Shown piece after piece: positions 11,883 to 24,770 of a stretch of DNA of 64,000 nt. Source of the DNA: Triatoma infestans (Eukaryota; Arthropoda; Insecta; Hemiptera; Reduviidae); the NCBI GenBank assembly GCA_011037195.1, contig JAAEAF010000122.1:1-64000 (forward strand), written 5' to 3'. Made by a program: the position numbers and the translations under genes. Under the pieces are notes generated by a model, which searched no databases, was not told the DNA's origin, and saw only the letters and a list, made by a program, of their open reading frames with translations. How positions within the stretch are numbered: the first letter of the stretch is position 1; the number at the start of each line of letters is the position of its first letter.

Positions 11883-13320
11883 TACTTTCGCTTACTGCTG
11901 GAGAGAGGAAGTATTACGAGCGTGGTAAATTTTCAAACTTGAGGTTTCATCAGAAACACTTTGTTTTGAAAAAGAAAATGTGTTTAGCAAATGGTCTTTA
12001 TGTGTGTGTGAGTGTGTGAACAAAATATCTCAAAAACTAGAAATCGCGGGAAGTTCAAACTTCATATTCGTTTAGGTACCACCACGATATCTGAGAAACC
12101 ACCGCAACGGGGGGTTTTGGTCCAAATAGGGCAACCACAACTGCGACTTTACTGATTTTTTTTTTTTTTCAGTTTGTCACTGTACTCATGATAACAGCTC
12201 CAACGATTTTCTTTAAACTTCGTGTATCGTCTTCACACGTATTTCCGGGAAAATTGATTTATTTTTCGAAGGGGTGTGAGGGAACAATAACTTCCCTCTA
12301 AAGACCACTTCAGTGTGATGAGTAGATTCTACCAACTATCATAATTAATGTGCATTTAGAAATATTAATGGAATTCCAAATTTGGAAATAACGGTCAACC
12401 GGAAGTGCAAGCTTTTACAGAATCGATTTTTGAAATTTATGGAATTTATTCGAAAACGGCTACAATGATTTTCTTTAAACTTGGAATGCTCACGGTACAG
12501 ATATAAACTTTTCATTTTTATTTAAACATTTGGGGGGGGGGGGAATTGTTTTTAGGAATTTTAGGTGTTAATTTTCAAATGTTATTTGAGTTTTTCAGTG
12601 TTATTGGTGTTGTCTTCTGGACTAGAAAGTCTAGAACTACCAAAGGGTGCCTACCAGTATGTTCTATATTTATCTTAGAGCAAACAAAAACTCGAAACAA
12701 AAAAATCGAAGCTTAAAAGAAAATGTGCCATATTTTAATTTTATAAAGTGCTGCCAAGGAAAGTTGCGTGAATCTTCCACTCCAGATTTTATAGATATGT
12801 GAATAGCATAACTTAACAACAAAAAAATCACAAGGAAATTCACGCTTGTATATGCTTGGGGATTCACCAGACAATTTCACTGGAAGTTAATGACCAAATT
12901 CCCTAAACCGGAAGTTCCACTTCACCGTTTAGATGTGTCATTATTTTTTCGATTTTCCCTAAAAAAGAAATACCAATGATTTTAACGTTAAACTTCGTAT
13001 GCCCATTGCAACCACCTTATAGTTTTATCACTTCTATTGGAAACATTTTTCCACCCAAACAAATATTTTGCGATGTTTTGCGAATGTTTTGTGAGTTAAT
13101 TTGAAATTTATATATAGTTGCTTCAATGTTTTTAGAGCGCCCTACTGGACGCCATAATGTAATCATACTATCTGCCAAGATAAGTGGCTGCACTTTTCCA
13201 CCCTCCTTCTCTACATTTATATTGGGACAAATATGTAACATTTGAGTTGAAATTGTATATAATTGTATTAAATAAAAGGAGTAAGTGAAAGTCGTGTGAG
13301 TGTTTCACACCAGATTTGTT
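11883..13320 (+). repeat. family A repeat, full-length long form
   Basis: The most complete copy, about 1.44 kb. It starts TACTTTCGCTTAC followed by GAGAGGAAGTATTACGAGC and ends GTAAGTGAAAGTCG then GTGTGAGTGTTTCACAC then CAGATTT. It contains three versions of the module around CCAACGATTTTCTTTAAAC (near 12200, 12460 and 12970) separated by ACCGGAAGT blocks. The GTGTGA/TCACAC arms at 13294-13299 and 13305-13310 can form a terminal hairpin. Confidence 0.85.
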
Positions 13321-14080
13321 TTCTGTAACAGATAAAGTGTGAGTGAGTGTTAGGTCGATAAGTAACAGGTCTGTATTTAAGGGGCAGCCGTGGTAGTGTT
13401 GTATGTTGAATTCACACGCCAAGCACACATAACTCTTGGCAATTAAATAAGTGAACACTTATTGTTTCCCCCACTTATATAGCTCTCCCTGGCCCCCTTT
13501 GCTATTGTGGCTCTGGTATCCCAATTTCTTTCTCGCCCTTCCATTCTCACCATTAATGGTACAGCGCTGTTCTTAACACTATAGTATTTAATTTTATTAT
13601 TAGTTATTAATAGACTTGTTAATTTTATTTGTATTCAGTAAAAGTTATAGACAGAAAGTATCTTAAAGGTGGTGTTAGATCATGGTGTGGAGGAGACTAT
13701 AGGTTTGAGACCTATAGGCGCTTCAAAAGGCGAGTCTTGAAAAGTTGTATAGATTTATTTTATGGTGGGGGATTATTCATAGAGGTCCAGCTAATAGCAA
13801 ATAGGGGAGATAATGTAGATTCAATTCAATTTAAAAATAGTTCATTTACAAATTATATCTATATATGGTCGGGTAATAAAAAGTTGAATTTCAAATTTGG
13901 TGCTTCTATACTCTCACCAATGTAAAATTGGATGTTAAAAGAGATCATGTTTGAAATGTAAATAAACAAATAAATAAATTTAAAAAAACCTTAACTTGAT
14001 GTATAATTAAGGCAGAATATATGTTTTATATATTTTATGATCAATAATCTTTATATTATAGGGCATATAATATATGGGAT
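13321..14080. other. no gene recognised
   Basis: A 98-codon + frame at 13629-13925 ends before an A-rich AAATAAACAAATAAATAAAT tail at about 13960-13980, which would fit a retroelement 3' end. The protein shows no motif I can name. Confidence 0.35.
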
Positions 14081-14084
14081 CCCA

Positions 14085-14985
14085 TCTTGGAAATGAGTCG
14101 ATCAAAGGGAGATCATTTATTTTGGAAGAGAGTTGGTGAGATAAAGAAAGCATAACGAAGAACAGGTATCGGAGAGTGAATATTAAATAAAAAAAGTTGA
14201 ATGAGCAAGATAATGAAGTAGAATGAGATTGGACAGAAGGATATGTAGTTGAGAGCTGAAGGAGAGGTAATAAGCGAAGGAGAAGTGAAAGAGAAAGAAT
14301 AAAGATGATTATGAGAAGAGAGAACTTGAAAATAAAATGAAAGGTGGAGAGGGAGTGATTGAGGAAAATTAATGGAAGAATGGAGAGTACATGATGAATA
14401 GTAGGATATGTGTGAGAAGGGATGAAGTGAACAGAATAAACGAAAAGTAAGCGAGAGAATAAAGAGAAATTAAGGGAAAGATAATATTTACATTTAATTT
14501 GCATTGCGCCACTAGAGAAATAATAAAGGATTTACAGAGAATGACGTGCAAAGTGAATAAAAGAAGGGGAGATTGAGGATGTGACCGTTATGTAATGAGC
14601 GAATAAACGGCGGATGGGTGAGATAGCGCTGACGAGGAATAAAAAAAAAGAATGACAGGGACGAGAGAGCGCGAAGGGAGAGGGAATAAAGGAGGAAGAG
14701 AATAAAACAGAAAGCGGGGAATAGAGAGTTGGAGACTAAAAACTTAGAGATAGGAATTATGAGAGTGGGCATATGAATAAGTGGGTGAGGGAGAAAGAGA
14801 GATAGAGATCCAAAAAGAGAGAGGGAATAAAGTGAGAGACGTTGAGAAATAAGGACAAAGGAATAAAAAAAGTGAGAGATCTTGAAGGAGGCAGAATAAA
14901 GGATATATTAGAGAAGAGAGAGATAGTGAAGGAGAGTTAATGAAAGAAGACAATGATTGATAGAAAAGAGAGAGTGATAGGAGCT
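14085..14985. repeat. 0.9-kb purine-rich degenerate tract
   Basis: The + strand is overwhelmingly A and G for about 900 bases, with recurring GAGAG, GGAATAAA and GAGAGAAATA words. No exact period holds, so it looks like a decayed GA-rich microsatellite or minisatellite. The open reverse frames here are low-complexity Leu/Ser/Phe and are not genes. Confidence 0.8.
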
Positions 14986-15651
14986 ATATCAATGGGAAGT
15001 TTTATAAATAAACTTAAGAGTTTTAGCAAAAGTTTTCTTTACTCAGTTTCTCACTGTCTCTCTGTGTAGACGCGTAATCCATTTTAAAGTTTTCCTCGCT
15101 TTTCGTAATCTCATATGTTTCTGCCAGTTTGTTGTAAATTGTACCGATACATGTAACTTGAACGACTGTTTAAATATTTGATGAATATGGAGAATATCTT
15201 AAGCTGGAAATTGGGTGTTAAAGGCATTTAGCTCGTATGTAGTAACATTTAAATTTTCAGTCCATATACAGCCCTGCCCTATACGTAGTTATGCATATTC
15301 AAATAATACTATATTATTAAAGAGTTCTTTGAAAACTGTGAATATTTTTAGCAAAACTTTGAAATCATTGACATATTAATATTTATATCAAGGATATATA
15401 AGCTCGCTGAATTTTGTTAAGATTAAAGACTTATTTTACGTTAAAGGCCTATCTTTAATTTTGAGTATTCCAGTTCCAAAATCTGAAAAAGGTCACTACG
15501 TCTGCGCATATTTCTTTTGGAATTTCTGCGCTTTGCCCATTTTCAACAACTGTGCCTGCTCTTATCTGGAAATCAGTTTCCGTAAATAATGTTTCTGCGC
15601 AGATGGATTTCTTTTAGAAACGTTACAGCATTTCTAATTAATATGATGAAC
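14986..15651. other. no gene recognised
   Basis: AT-rich DNA without recognisable repeat or coding signal. Confidence 0.4.
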
Positions 15652-16395
15652 AATCTGGTGTGAAACACACACACACTTTTCTCTTACTCTAATTAATACA
15701 ATTTAATCAAGAAATTTTCTTTAAAATTACAACGTTACAATGTATAATTGGATTGGTTATATAAAAGGTGGGGGATTTTTTTTTTGTACATCTGAACGGC
15801 CTTATATAGAGCGCTTCTTTTATTCTATATCAAAACCAAGAAAGCGGATACAAATTTAAATTTAAACTACCTGGCAGACCTCCAATATCCTCTAAAATCA
15901 ATTTCTTCTGAAACATGTTACAAATAAAAGTGATAGCTTTATATTTATGTTTAGCATTCCAAGTTTAAAGAAAATTGTTGTAACCATTTTTAGAAAATCC
16001 AAAACATTTCAGAAAACTATCCGTCACACTTCCTGTGTTAACCGGCTTTGGTCAAATTTGGAATACTGGCAATGCTTCTAATGGACGGCCATATATTGTA
16101 CATCTATTGTACTAAAGTGGTATTTTTAGAGGAAAGCTAAACCATATTGTAAAAAAAAAAAAAAAAAAAAAGCAATTATTCCGGAAAATGTTTAAAATAA
16201 AAATGATAAGTGATAAGTGATAAGTGTCTAGATAATATACGAGTCAAAGGAAATACTAAGGAGCTGTTTTCGAAGAAATCGCGAGAAAACTGAAAAAAAA
16301 AAATCTGAAAATGCAAAGAAAATTTGCACTTTGAGATTATAGATTTTGCCGAAGGCCTCAGTGTCAGAAGCGGTGGGGCTGTATTTAAATAGATT
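15652..16395 (-). repeat. family A repeat
   Basis: Reverse copy. The 3' terminus is on the left (AATCTGGTGTGAAACAC, then ACTTTTCTCTTAC at 15655-15690). It proceeds through AGTTTAAAGAAAATTGTTG near 15962, CACTTCCTGTGTTAACCGG near 16027 and GCGAGAAAACTG near 16280. A poly(A) run sits at about 16150-16170. Confidence 0.75.
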
Positions 16396-16584
16396 ACTAA
16401 GTTTGAGCTTGTACAAATATAGTTGAATTTATTTATAGATTGCGAAATAAAGGCTACCAATAGAATTATAACATTGTACAGCATTTTAACTAATTGAATA
16501 TTGATCTGGCAATGGCGAGACATGATCATCCATTTAATGGAAATTTATTTCCAACTAAATTTTCCTATTCTATTAAATGATTTC

Positions 16585-17882
16585 TAGTTTCTCTTAGACA
16601 CGGTAAGAGAAACTATTACGATCGTATCAAAGATTCGAATGATCACCGGATATACATGTTTTGAGGTCCTCTGAATGCGAAAAAATATTTTTAAAAAATG
16701 GTCTGTATGTAAGTTGTGTGTGCGTGCGTATATGAACACAATATTTCAAAAACGAAAAATCGCAGGAACCTGAACATTGGTATTCCGTCTAATACCCCCA
16801 CCCCATCTAAGACGAAGGGTTTGGGCAAAATCCATCGACCGGAAATACAACTTTCCTGTATTTTTTTTTGTTTTTCACGATTTTGTCTAAAACGGCTCCA
16901 ACAATTTTCTTTAAACTTCCCATACTATCTACCACACACACAAATGCCTATCAATTGTTTTGTTTTAAACACTCCCGGGAAAGTTGATTTTTTGTTGGTT
17001 CTGGGGAAACAGGAGTGTGAAATTCTACGTCAGTACAGTGTATGGTTCTATCATTTACCTACTTACTTAATAAGTGGCCTGCTTGACAACTTTCCGCCAG
17101 AGCTCCCTGTCGCTCGCCTTCTGTTTCCAGTTGTAGACACCAACAGCACTAATGTTCGACGTGACATCATCGAGCCACTTTTTTCGGGGCCTATCATTGA
17201 CGAAAATAAAAACTTTTTCGGCATCCGTTCCTCATGCATTCGTTTAATTTGATGAAGCGTACAATGTCAATCTCTCTTCTTTTCCGCTTAAACTTTTCCG
17301 CCAACTGCTCATGTTTCCTGGCTCTCCAGATTGCTGTCGGCGACTAATAACTTCTCCGTATCTGAAACCTTCACTAACCACATTTCAGCAGCATAAGCAA
17401 TCAGGTTCTGATATTTATATAATATTAATGTACGTAGGAAGCATTACTAAAATTTCAAATTTGAAAAAATCGGAACACCGGAAGTGGCAGTTTACAGAAT
17501 AAGTATATGAGATTTGTAATTTTCTTGAAAAGCGATTATAACAATTTTCTTTAAACTTTGTATACTATCTGCGAACTTTATTTTTCTATCTAATTACTTT
17601 TATTAAAAAAGGAATTTACCGGGAAAGTGATTTTTTTGAGGTTTGAGGTTTCTGGGGGAACATTAGTGTTATGCTTAACTCTGAAGGACCAGTACAACTT
17701 ATGTGGGGGTCTTCAAGGCGGTGTCTAGTATCTCTCCAGTGTAATCACATTCAGGTAGCCAGTGATATAACATTGATGATAGCTAAACATTAAATCAAAT
17801 TATAAATTGGAACAATATTTTTGAATAACTGTGTGAATTGTAGTAAGAGGCAGTCGTGCGAGTGTTTCACAATAGATTTCTT
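16585..17882 (+). repeat. family A repeat, full-length with LINE fragment inside
   Basis: Starts TAGTTTCTCTTAG then GTAAGAGAAACTATTACGATCG and ends GTAAGAGGCAGTCGTGCGAG then TGTTTCACAATAGATTT. About 350 bp of unrelated LINE C-terminal sequence interrupts it at 17050-17405, splitting the TATGGTTCTA from the TATTAATGTAC block. Confidence 0.8.
17050..17405 (-). mobile_element. LINE ORF2 C-terminal fragment
   Basis: On the reverse strand 17076-17192 reads RPRKKWLDDVTSN then ISAVGVYNWKQKASDRELWR, the conserved C-terminal block (GRPRKRWLDDV, NW, DR, W) of many LINE polyproteins. Upstream pieces such as RMHEERMPKK lie in other frames, so the copy is frameshifted. It is nested within a family A repeat. 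Confidence 0.75.
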
Positions 17883-19730
17883 TCTTTTTTATTAAAAAAA
17901 CTTGTAAATTTAATCAGCGTAAGTTTTTAATCAATTATCTAATTAGTAAATGATCATTATAAGTGGCAATTAAGTATAATTAAAAAATGACATTTCAATT
18001 AACAAAATAAAACTGTTATTGCTCTTTCGCTTTCATTCACATTTTAGGTAATTAAAATACCTTTCACATAGGAAATCCAATTAAACTAGCGTATAAATAA
18101 AATACATTTATTCGTTCAAGTGTAAAAAAAAAAAAAAAAAAATACAGCATTAATCAGCTTCCTTTATTTGTAAAAAAAATATGTTTTTGTTAGTCTGCTA
18201 ATATTATATACTAATTAGTGTAGCTAATAATTAATGCTAATTATGTTTGATAATTGTAGCTGTTTTGGTATCAGTTAAATTTAACATTATGTTGATAAGT
18301 TTGTCCATTTTTGAGAAGTGGTGGCTGAATTATAGATGACAGTAAAATTTCTCAATTGTTTTATTTTTATCTCGAGACGTACCAAGATACTGTTTGGTAT
18401 CGTACCAAAGGAGATCTGGTATTTTCAGTTCGAGACCTGGTATTTTTTTGTTTTTTGACAAACATAAATGCGGGCAGAGAAAATGAAACACCCGCCCGCA
18501 TGTCTCAGGACATTCTCCAAATAACACGCTCCTTGATATTCGCCGCATTATGTCAGAGTGAAGCATGCGCTAATCGAGAGTGATAGTTCTGTACGATATG
18601 CGGATTTCGCCTTTGCAAAAAGTGGAAAAACTGCCTAAATCCTTGACCCTACAGTGCGCTATGAGTCTAATGACCCAGAACAGGCAAATTCTATAAGTAG
18701 AGAGAAACAGACAATTTACAGTTTGAAAATTGCATTCCGTTCTTCAAAGAGAAATTTGAGAACAGTATGGCGAAAGAGATTTCTCTATTTGTGGCTTATG
18801 GTTTGGAGCACGTGGGACATTCCCCAAGGAAACAGAATATTTCTTTTTGACAAAGTCAATATTGACTTTTATTAAATGAATAACTCATAGAGATGTTAAT
18901 TTCGGTTTCGCTTGGGATTTTGAATAGCCATAGTTTTTTTTTTTAAATTATATTTCAGCTAAATGCATATTCATGAAGAAGTATTATATTCATTATATAA
19001 ATATATATATATATATATATCCAACAGCTCTATCGCCTTATAAATATACTTTTTACTGTGTGATTTATGAATTTGCAATATGTATTAATAACGACAATGT
19101 CAAACTTTTTATTGATCAGTATGCTGTGTATTTATAAGCACATCAACAACAATGAGCAGCCCCCCACTATTCTAAAATTGTTTTTTTCAATAGTGTTTCC
19201 ACTCTTGTTTTTGGGCATGGATTTGGTTTGACATTATGGTACAGGTTTACGGTACATGTAACTTTTTTTCAATGTCAGACGTCAATTAAAAGAATTTGTA
19301 ATTGAAAAACCCAAAAACTACGAAGTCATTAAAAACGATATTTCACTATATGTATATCTAGATAACTTCATTGTGAAACCTGTGGGCGGAGCTAAATGAC
19401 ATCACAGCTACTAGAAAGTTTTGGCACCACAACTAACTTGTCCAGCTATGTAATTATTTTCAAGTGTTTTGTTTTATATCATTAAAATCTGAGTTATCAT
19501 ATTATTAAAATTTGGGAATAAGTGTTAGCTTCGTATTGTTAACTTCAATATTTGGTTGGTTAATTTTTCTATTTACAATAGAAAATAAATTTCAACTTAC
19601 TTCATTAAGTAACCAAAGTGTGCCGTTAAAACTTCAGGATTTGAGAAATGTTTCGTCATAAGAAAAGTATGGCAAAGGGTGGTCTAGGAGTTGTCTCTAG
19701 ATGGAGTACAATTAGCAGTCATAGGTGATT
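17883..19730. other. no gene recognised
   Basis: AT-rich DNA with a poly(A) run at about 18124-18141, an AT microsatellite at 19003-19020 and a 73-codon frame at 18654-18875 that shows no domain. Confidence 0.4.
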
Positions 19731-19739
19731 GGAGGGTCA

Positions 19740-20040
19740 GATTAGGAGTAGCTACAAAGTCAGTTCGACCACCAAAATACTACATCTGGAAATAGTGGAG
19801 GAGATTTTGATGTGGGTGAGCGTAACAGGATCTAGCAAAAACAAAATCGTAGAAAACTCAAATTGGATAAAAAGACCATCATCATCCTTCTTGCTCATCC
19901 GGCACTTACAATAGGCCTGGTCCTGTCCAGAATGTCATAAGGAGTGATTAAAGGATTACGCTCCACGTCTTATGGAGTGCGCATATTGCCTCTTATCTCC
20001 AGTGCCCAGCTCATTCCTTTCCTGGTTAGTTTCCTGTGAT
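19740..20040 (+). mobile_element. possible LINE C-terminal fragment
   Basis: Around 19910-20010 one frame reads WSCPECHKE, a stop, then LKDYAPRLMECAYC. This resembles the zinc-knuckle end of LINE ORF2 proteins. The CCACGTCTTATGG word also occurs (reversed, diverged) at the 3' end of the LINE at 31510-35190. The fragment is short and broken, so the call is tentative. Confidence 0.35.
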
Positions 20041-20510
20041 TCTTCGATTCTGAAATATTGTTCTATCCCACCCTACTGACGATTCGGTAATTTTTTTTTA
20101 ATTATCATTCTTAGGAGAACTCAAAACTTGTTTTTTTCCCCTTAAAAACCCTGATTGCAATACTTCCGCTTAGAGAAACTCTCTTACAGCAGTAATTTTC
20201 TCTATTTCGCTGAAAAAAAATCACTCAATTTGATGTTTGTTTTTTTTCAAAACCTTTATCCAACTTCAGTTGGACAAAAATATGGCTAAAAATAGTGAAG
20301 TGTGGGGGATGATGACGTGTTTGCATTATTGTCAAGCGTTCATGCTATCCGACATTTTGTGTGAGCCAAACTCTTTTATCACTAAAAAAATGATGGCCAA
20401 TTCTAAAAACATTTCACTTTCTATTTGAAAGGAATACCAAACTTTCCAGGTGGGGTGTGGGGGACAATAAAATAAAGTTTAAAGTGTTACAACTATTTTT
20501 TTACATTTGT

Positions 20511-20609
20511 GACTTGTGACTTTCTCTTACCACTGTAAGTATTGTGACTTGTTACTTTCTCTTACCACTGTAAGTATTGTGACTTGTTACTTTCTCTTAC
20601 CACTGTAAG
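20511..20609 (+). repeat. 35-bp tandem triplication of the family A 5' end
   Basis: Three near-identical 35-bp units start at 20511, 20546 and 20581, each GACTTGT(G/T)ACTTTCTCTTAC followed by CACTGTAAG. The third runs directly into a family A copy. Confidence 0.9.
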
Positions 20610-20900
20610 AAGAAGTATTGTGTTCGTGTCAAATTTTCGATATCGAGTTTTCACCGAAAATATAGCATTCATGTCCACTGAGTCAGAAAAATTTTTAGAA
20701 AGCTTTTTTAGAAATTGGTCTGTGTGTGTGTGTGATCGGCATAACCATGTTATGTTATGTTTTCCTTTAAAGTGTCATTTCAATATATTATACAATTCTA
20801 TCATCTAAATTATATTAAATAGAATTTAAACATTTTGCCAAATTTTCGAGTTTGAAGGAAATCGGTTGACAGGAAGTGTGTCTTTAGAGAACAGTTTTGT
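20595..20900 (+). repeat. family A repeat, short form
   Basis: Runs from GTAAGAAGAAGTATTGTG through AAATTTTCGATATCGAG to a CGGTTGACAGGAAGTG block, then stops within 30 bp of an inverted neighbouring copy. Confidence 0.8.
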
Positions 20901-20924
20901 TTTTATCAGTTTCTGCGATTTCCA

Positions 20925-21700
20925 CATAACAAATTGGTGTGAAGCAGTCACAAGACTTTCTCTTACTGCAGTTTTCAAGATTTAAGTGGCAACTTTTCTT
21001 CAAACTTGTAATATTTACTAAATGTTTGACTGTCTTCAATGTCATATGATTGGAGAATCTAAACTTAATATTACGACATTTTTGAGCAAACCACATACTC
21101 CCTTCCCCCGAAAACTCTCCAAATGAAATTCGTCAATGTTTTATGAATAAAATCGTAGAAACTTGAAATAACGTCGGGTAAAACGCACTTCCAGTCAACC
21201 GATATTCTTCACTCAGAATTTTGTCAACATATTTAATTCTAATTAATATTATTTAAATGATAGAATTGTCTAATCAAGTAAAATAGCATCTTAGGGGGCA
21301 ACATAACCCTCCCATCGCCCAAAAAGATCTTAAATGACTTCTTCCGGTGACAATTTCCAGTGTATGTTTAGTTGATACAACATGTTTAAAGAAAGTCTTT
21401 AGAGCCATGTTTGAAAAAAATCGCAAAAAAATGAAAAACTATTAATTATAGTGATACTTTCTGATGAGGAATTTTGACAGATAACTTACTCAGATCCCAT
21501 AGTGATACTTAAACCGAATGTCAGTTTCGAACTTTCTGCCATTTTTCGTCTTTGAGCTATGCAGTTCAAATATACACAGTGACCGTTTCCTAAAAAAAAC
21601 ACTTTTTTTGGATTTAATGCACCTCTATACGTGTATTTCCGGTGAAAACTCGATATCGAAAATTTGATACGATTATAATATTTCTTCTTATTAAGGGTAA
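20925..21700 (-). repeat. family A repeat
   Basis: Reverse copy. The 3' terminus is at 20930-20955 (AATTGGTGTGAAGCAGTCAC, then ACTTTCTCTTAC). It continues through CACTTCCAGTCAACCG near 21190 to GAAAACTCGATATCGAAAAT near 21650. It lies tail-to-tail with the + copy on its left. Confidence 0.8.
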
Positions 21701-23429
21701 GAAAAATTAAAAATAAGAGAAAGTAATATGAAATTTGTAAATAAAGAGAATGTATTTTAATTGAAGTCAAAACTCTCTCTCTCTATAACCTGTTTTGTTT
21801 GCCATAACCTCACATCCGCTGCTATCTGGGATTTGTTTTTTAATATGTTCTTGTTTTCGTGTGTTGCCGGTAGATGTCGGTAGTTAGAAATGAATAATAT
21901 TATTTTACGTCACTTGTGAGAAAAAGTAATGGCAGTATTTTTTTATTTACTTTTTATCACCTGTGATTAAAAGTATAAATTCACTTAATACTTTTGATTT
22001 AATAATTTTCACTTCCCTTATAGGTTATAGAAAAAATTGGTTGATTAAACTTGTTGTTGGTGGAATTAAAGGGTATTAGGAGATAATTTGCTGACATTTC
22101 CTCTCTGCCTAGGGGCTTCCAATGGGTTTGATCTGGTACTATAGTGTAGTCACATTAAGGTAATTGTCCACCTTAGAAACCAAACAAAAATAAAGTGCCG
22201 ACTACGGTGGCCAAAGTATAACGTATTAGAATGAAAGACAGGACTGTAATAATTGAAAGAATTTACACTTGCAATGAAGGCTTCTTCTGATTGAAACTAT
22301 TCTAGCGTAGCATACATTTTTTTTTCCTTCAATCGTAATTGAATTTTCTTTTGAATTTCCTTTAATTATTCATTTTACTGGAAATTCGTTGTTTCAATGG
22401 TTTTTCTTTTTTTAAATTTGTTGTTGTTCTGTTATTACTTTTTCTTATTTGTCTTTATGTTGATGTAACATACTTCAAGTTCTCATTAGAGGGTACGCGA
22501 TAACATAAAATATAATATGCATATATTTGAAATAATAAAAATAATACACAACGCAGCCAATTACTTTTTTTTTAAAATACTGAGGATGAATAAATAAATG
22601 ATATAAAAGAAGGGATTGTTATAAACGAAAATGGAAAAAAGAAATTCGAGCTTGAAGTAAAAGAAGTTAAAAAACTGGTTGTGGGGGGGAGATATTCAAG
22701 TGAATAATTGCTTCGTGAAGACAATCTTCCCCTTCGGGGGGGATACGTAAATGGTGCTTGTTAAAAAAAATGAGGTAACATTCAGAAATTGGTGTGTTCG
22801 TCAGGTGTGTGTGTGTGTGTGTGTGTTTTATATATATATATATATGTCTGTCTGTGGTTTCGTCACTATTCAAAGAAACCACACAAACACACACAGAATT
22901 ACAAAACTGGAGGATCATTGGTTTGTAATGAACAAACTATACGAGCTTGTACAAATTGTGATATAATAAGGACACGTATTGGTCCTTTAGAGCGGACTCT
23001 CCCAACTCAGACTACGCGACCAACATGTTTATCAATGTAATTTAGCCCGGTTGGGGAAGAAAAGTCAAGGAAGGGGGACGTCTCCACCCGCATGCTGAAC
23101 ACCCATTTTCTTTGCTTTCCTTTTTTTTTTTAACCCTCGGTTCAGAGACGGTCGGTTAATATTAGCTGCAGGGGGGGAGGTTAAAAAAAAACTTCTTGTA
23201 ATCTTCTGCAAATTTAAAGATACGTACCTCCCTCCCGGTTTGCTTTCTTGCGGGCACAGTTGCACATTCTCAAACGTAATCCGAGCTGTGCAAACAGAAT
23301 TTTAAAAAGATTAAATAGAAATTGGTCAAGTACCTTTCATTTTATTTCTTTTTTGCTACGAAAACTCCGTCAGTTCACATAGTTATGTGCACTATGATAC
23401 CTAACCATATCATGGTACATCTATTACTT
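21701..23429. other. no gene recognised
   Basis: AT-rich DNA, a GT then TA microsatellite at 22805-22845, and G runs near 22685, 22735 and 23170. No coding signal. Confidence 0.4.
22805..22845. repeat. (GT)n-(TA)n compound microsatellite
   Basis: GT run of about 11 units followed by a TA run of about 9 units, then TGTCTGTCTG. Confidence 0.95.
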
Positions 23430-24366
23430 TGTATTGTAATCGTGCCAAATTTTCGATATCGAAATATCCAGAAATATCCGTTTTGAGGTTTCCTGAGTCC
23501 AAAAAAGTGGTTTTTAGCAAATAGGCTGTGTGTGTGTATCTATGTGTGTGAACAGCATAGCTCAAAAACAAAAAATCGCAGAAAGTTCAAACTTGATATT
23601 CCGTTTTGGTGTCACTATAGGATCTGACAGTATGTCAGCGGTTACAATTCCTCAACCTTTCATACCACTTTACTCATTTTTTGTTTTCACTTTTTTGCAA
23701 TTTTTTCCAAAATGGCTCCAACGATTTTCTTCGAACTTGTTATATCAACTACATATACAAAGATCTACATTTTTATTTGTAACATTTCTCCGGGAAAATG
23801 CATTTAAGGTCACCACCCCCAAGGGGTGGTGTGTGCTGTCCTCTAAAGTGCTATTTCAGTTTATTACACAATTCTATCAGCTAAATAATATTAATTAGAA
23901 TTAAATATGTTGTTGAAATTCCGAGTTTGAAAAAATCGGATGACCGGAAATGCATTTACTGAAATGTATTTTTCAGTTTTCTGGTATTTTCTCGAAAACG
24001 GCTCCAACGATTTTTGTTAAACTAGTAATGTGAACTACACACATAAAGAGCTACAGCTTTTATTTAAAACATTTCTCCCGGTGAACTCATTTAAGGGGGC
24101 TTTTGGGGGAGGGGCGGGGTTATATTTTTCTCTAAAGTGCTGTCATAGTTCTACCATCCAAACCAAATTAATTAGAAATAAATAGATGACCAAAATGCCG
24201 AGTTTTAAGAAAATTAGTACACCGGAAGTGGTCTTTTACTGAACATTTTTTTCAGTTTTCGACGAATTTCATCAAATTTGGTACATAAGCTTCTAAAATT
24301 TGTCAATTACAATTTTGAAAACTGGCGTAAGAGAAAGTTGTGTGAGTGTTTCACACCAGATTTTTA
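23430..24366 (+). repeat. family A repeat with tandem internal modules
   Basis: Starts at TTGTATTGTAATCGTG and ends GTAAGAGAAAGTTG then TGTGAGTGTTTCACACCAGA. The internal GGCTCCAACGATTTT block occurs at 23714 and again at 24000, a module period of 286 bp. Confidence 0.85.
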
Positions 24367-24770
24367 CTTTAAATATATATATTTATATACATAAATATAA
24401 ATATATATAAAATGTATCCTATGAGTATTATCATCGAGGTCCGATGTGACAGATAAATTCAATCTTAAATTCTCTGCCAATAGTCCCGTTGGAAACCTTA
24501 GGAATCGTTTACAAACAATTATGTCGCAATTATGCTCATGTTCGCAAAGAAGGTGTAACAGAATGATCGCTTTCTTCAGAGACAGGATGCTGTAGCCATG
24601 GCACTGATGCTTCTTGACTCTTTTTTGAGTGTGACACTGTCGAGGAGATACAGTGGGAGAGACTGGGTTACTAAGATGATTTGATCCGAATCTGTCTGTC
24701 TGTCACTGCCCCCTTCTATTTACATATTTGATCAAAATCGATCGACCAGGACCTATCCATTACTGTTTAT
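24367..24770. other. no gene recognised
   Basis: TA-rich stretch then unremarkable sequence. Nothing identified. Confidence 0.4.

Noticed and set aside
13629..13925. 98-codon open frame as a gene
   Set aside because: No recognised domain or splice context. An A-rich tail just downstream suggests retroelement debris.
14007..14953. Several overlapping reverse-strand open frames of 60-165 codons
   Set aside because: They are Leu/Ser/Phe-rich low-complexity translations of the purine-rich tract. They have no domain, start context or splice signals.
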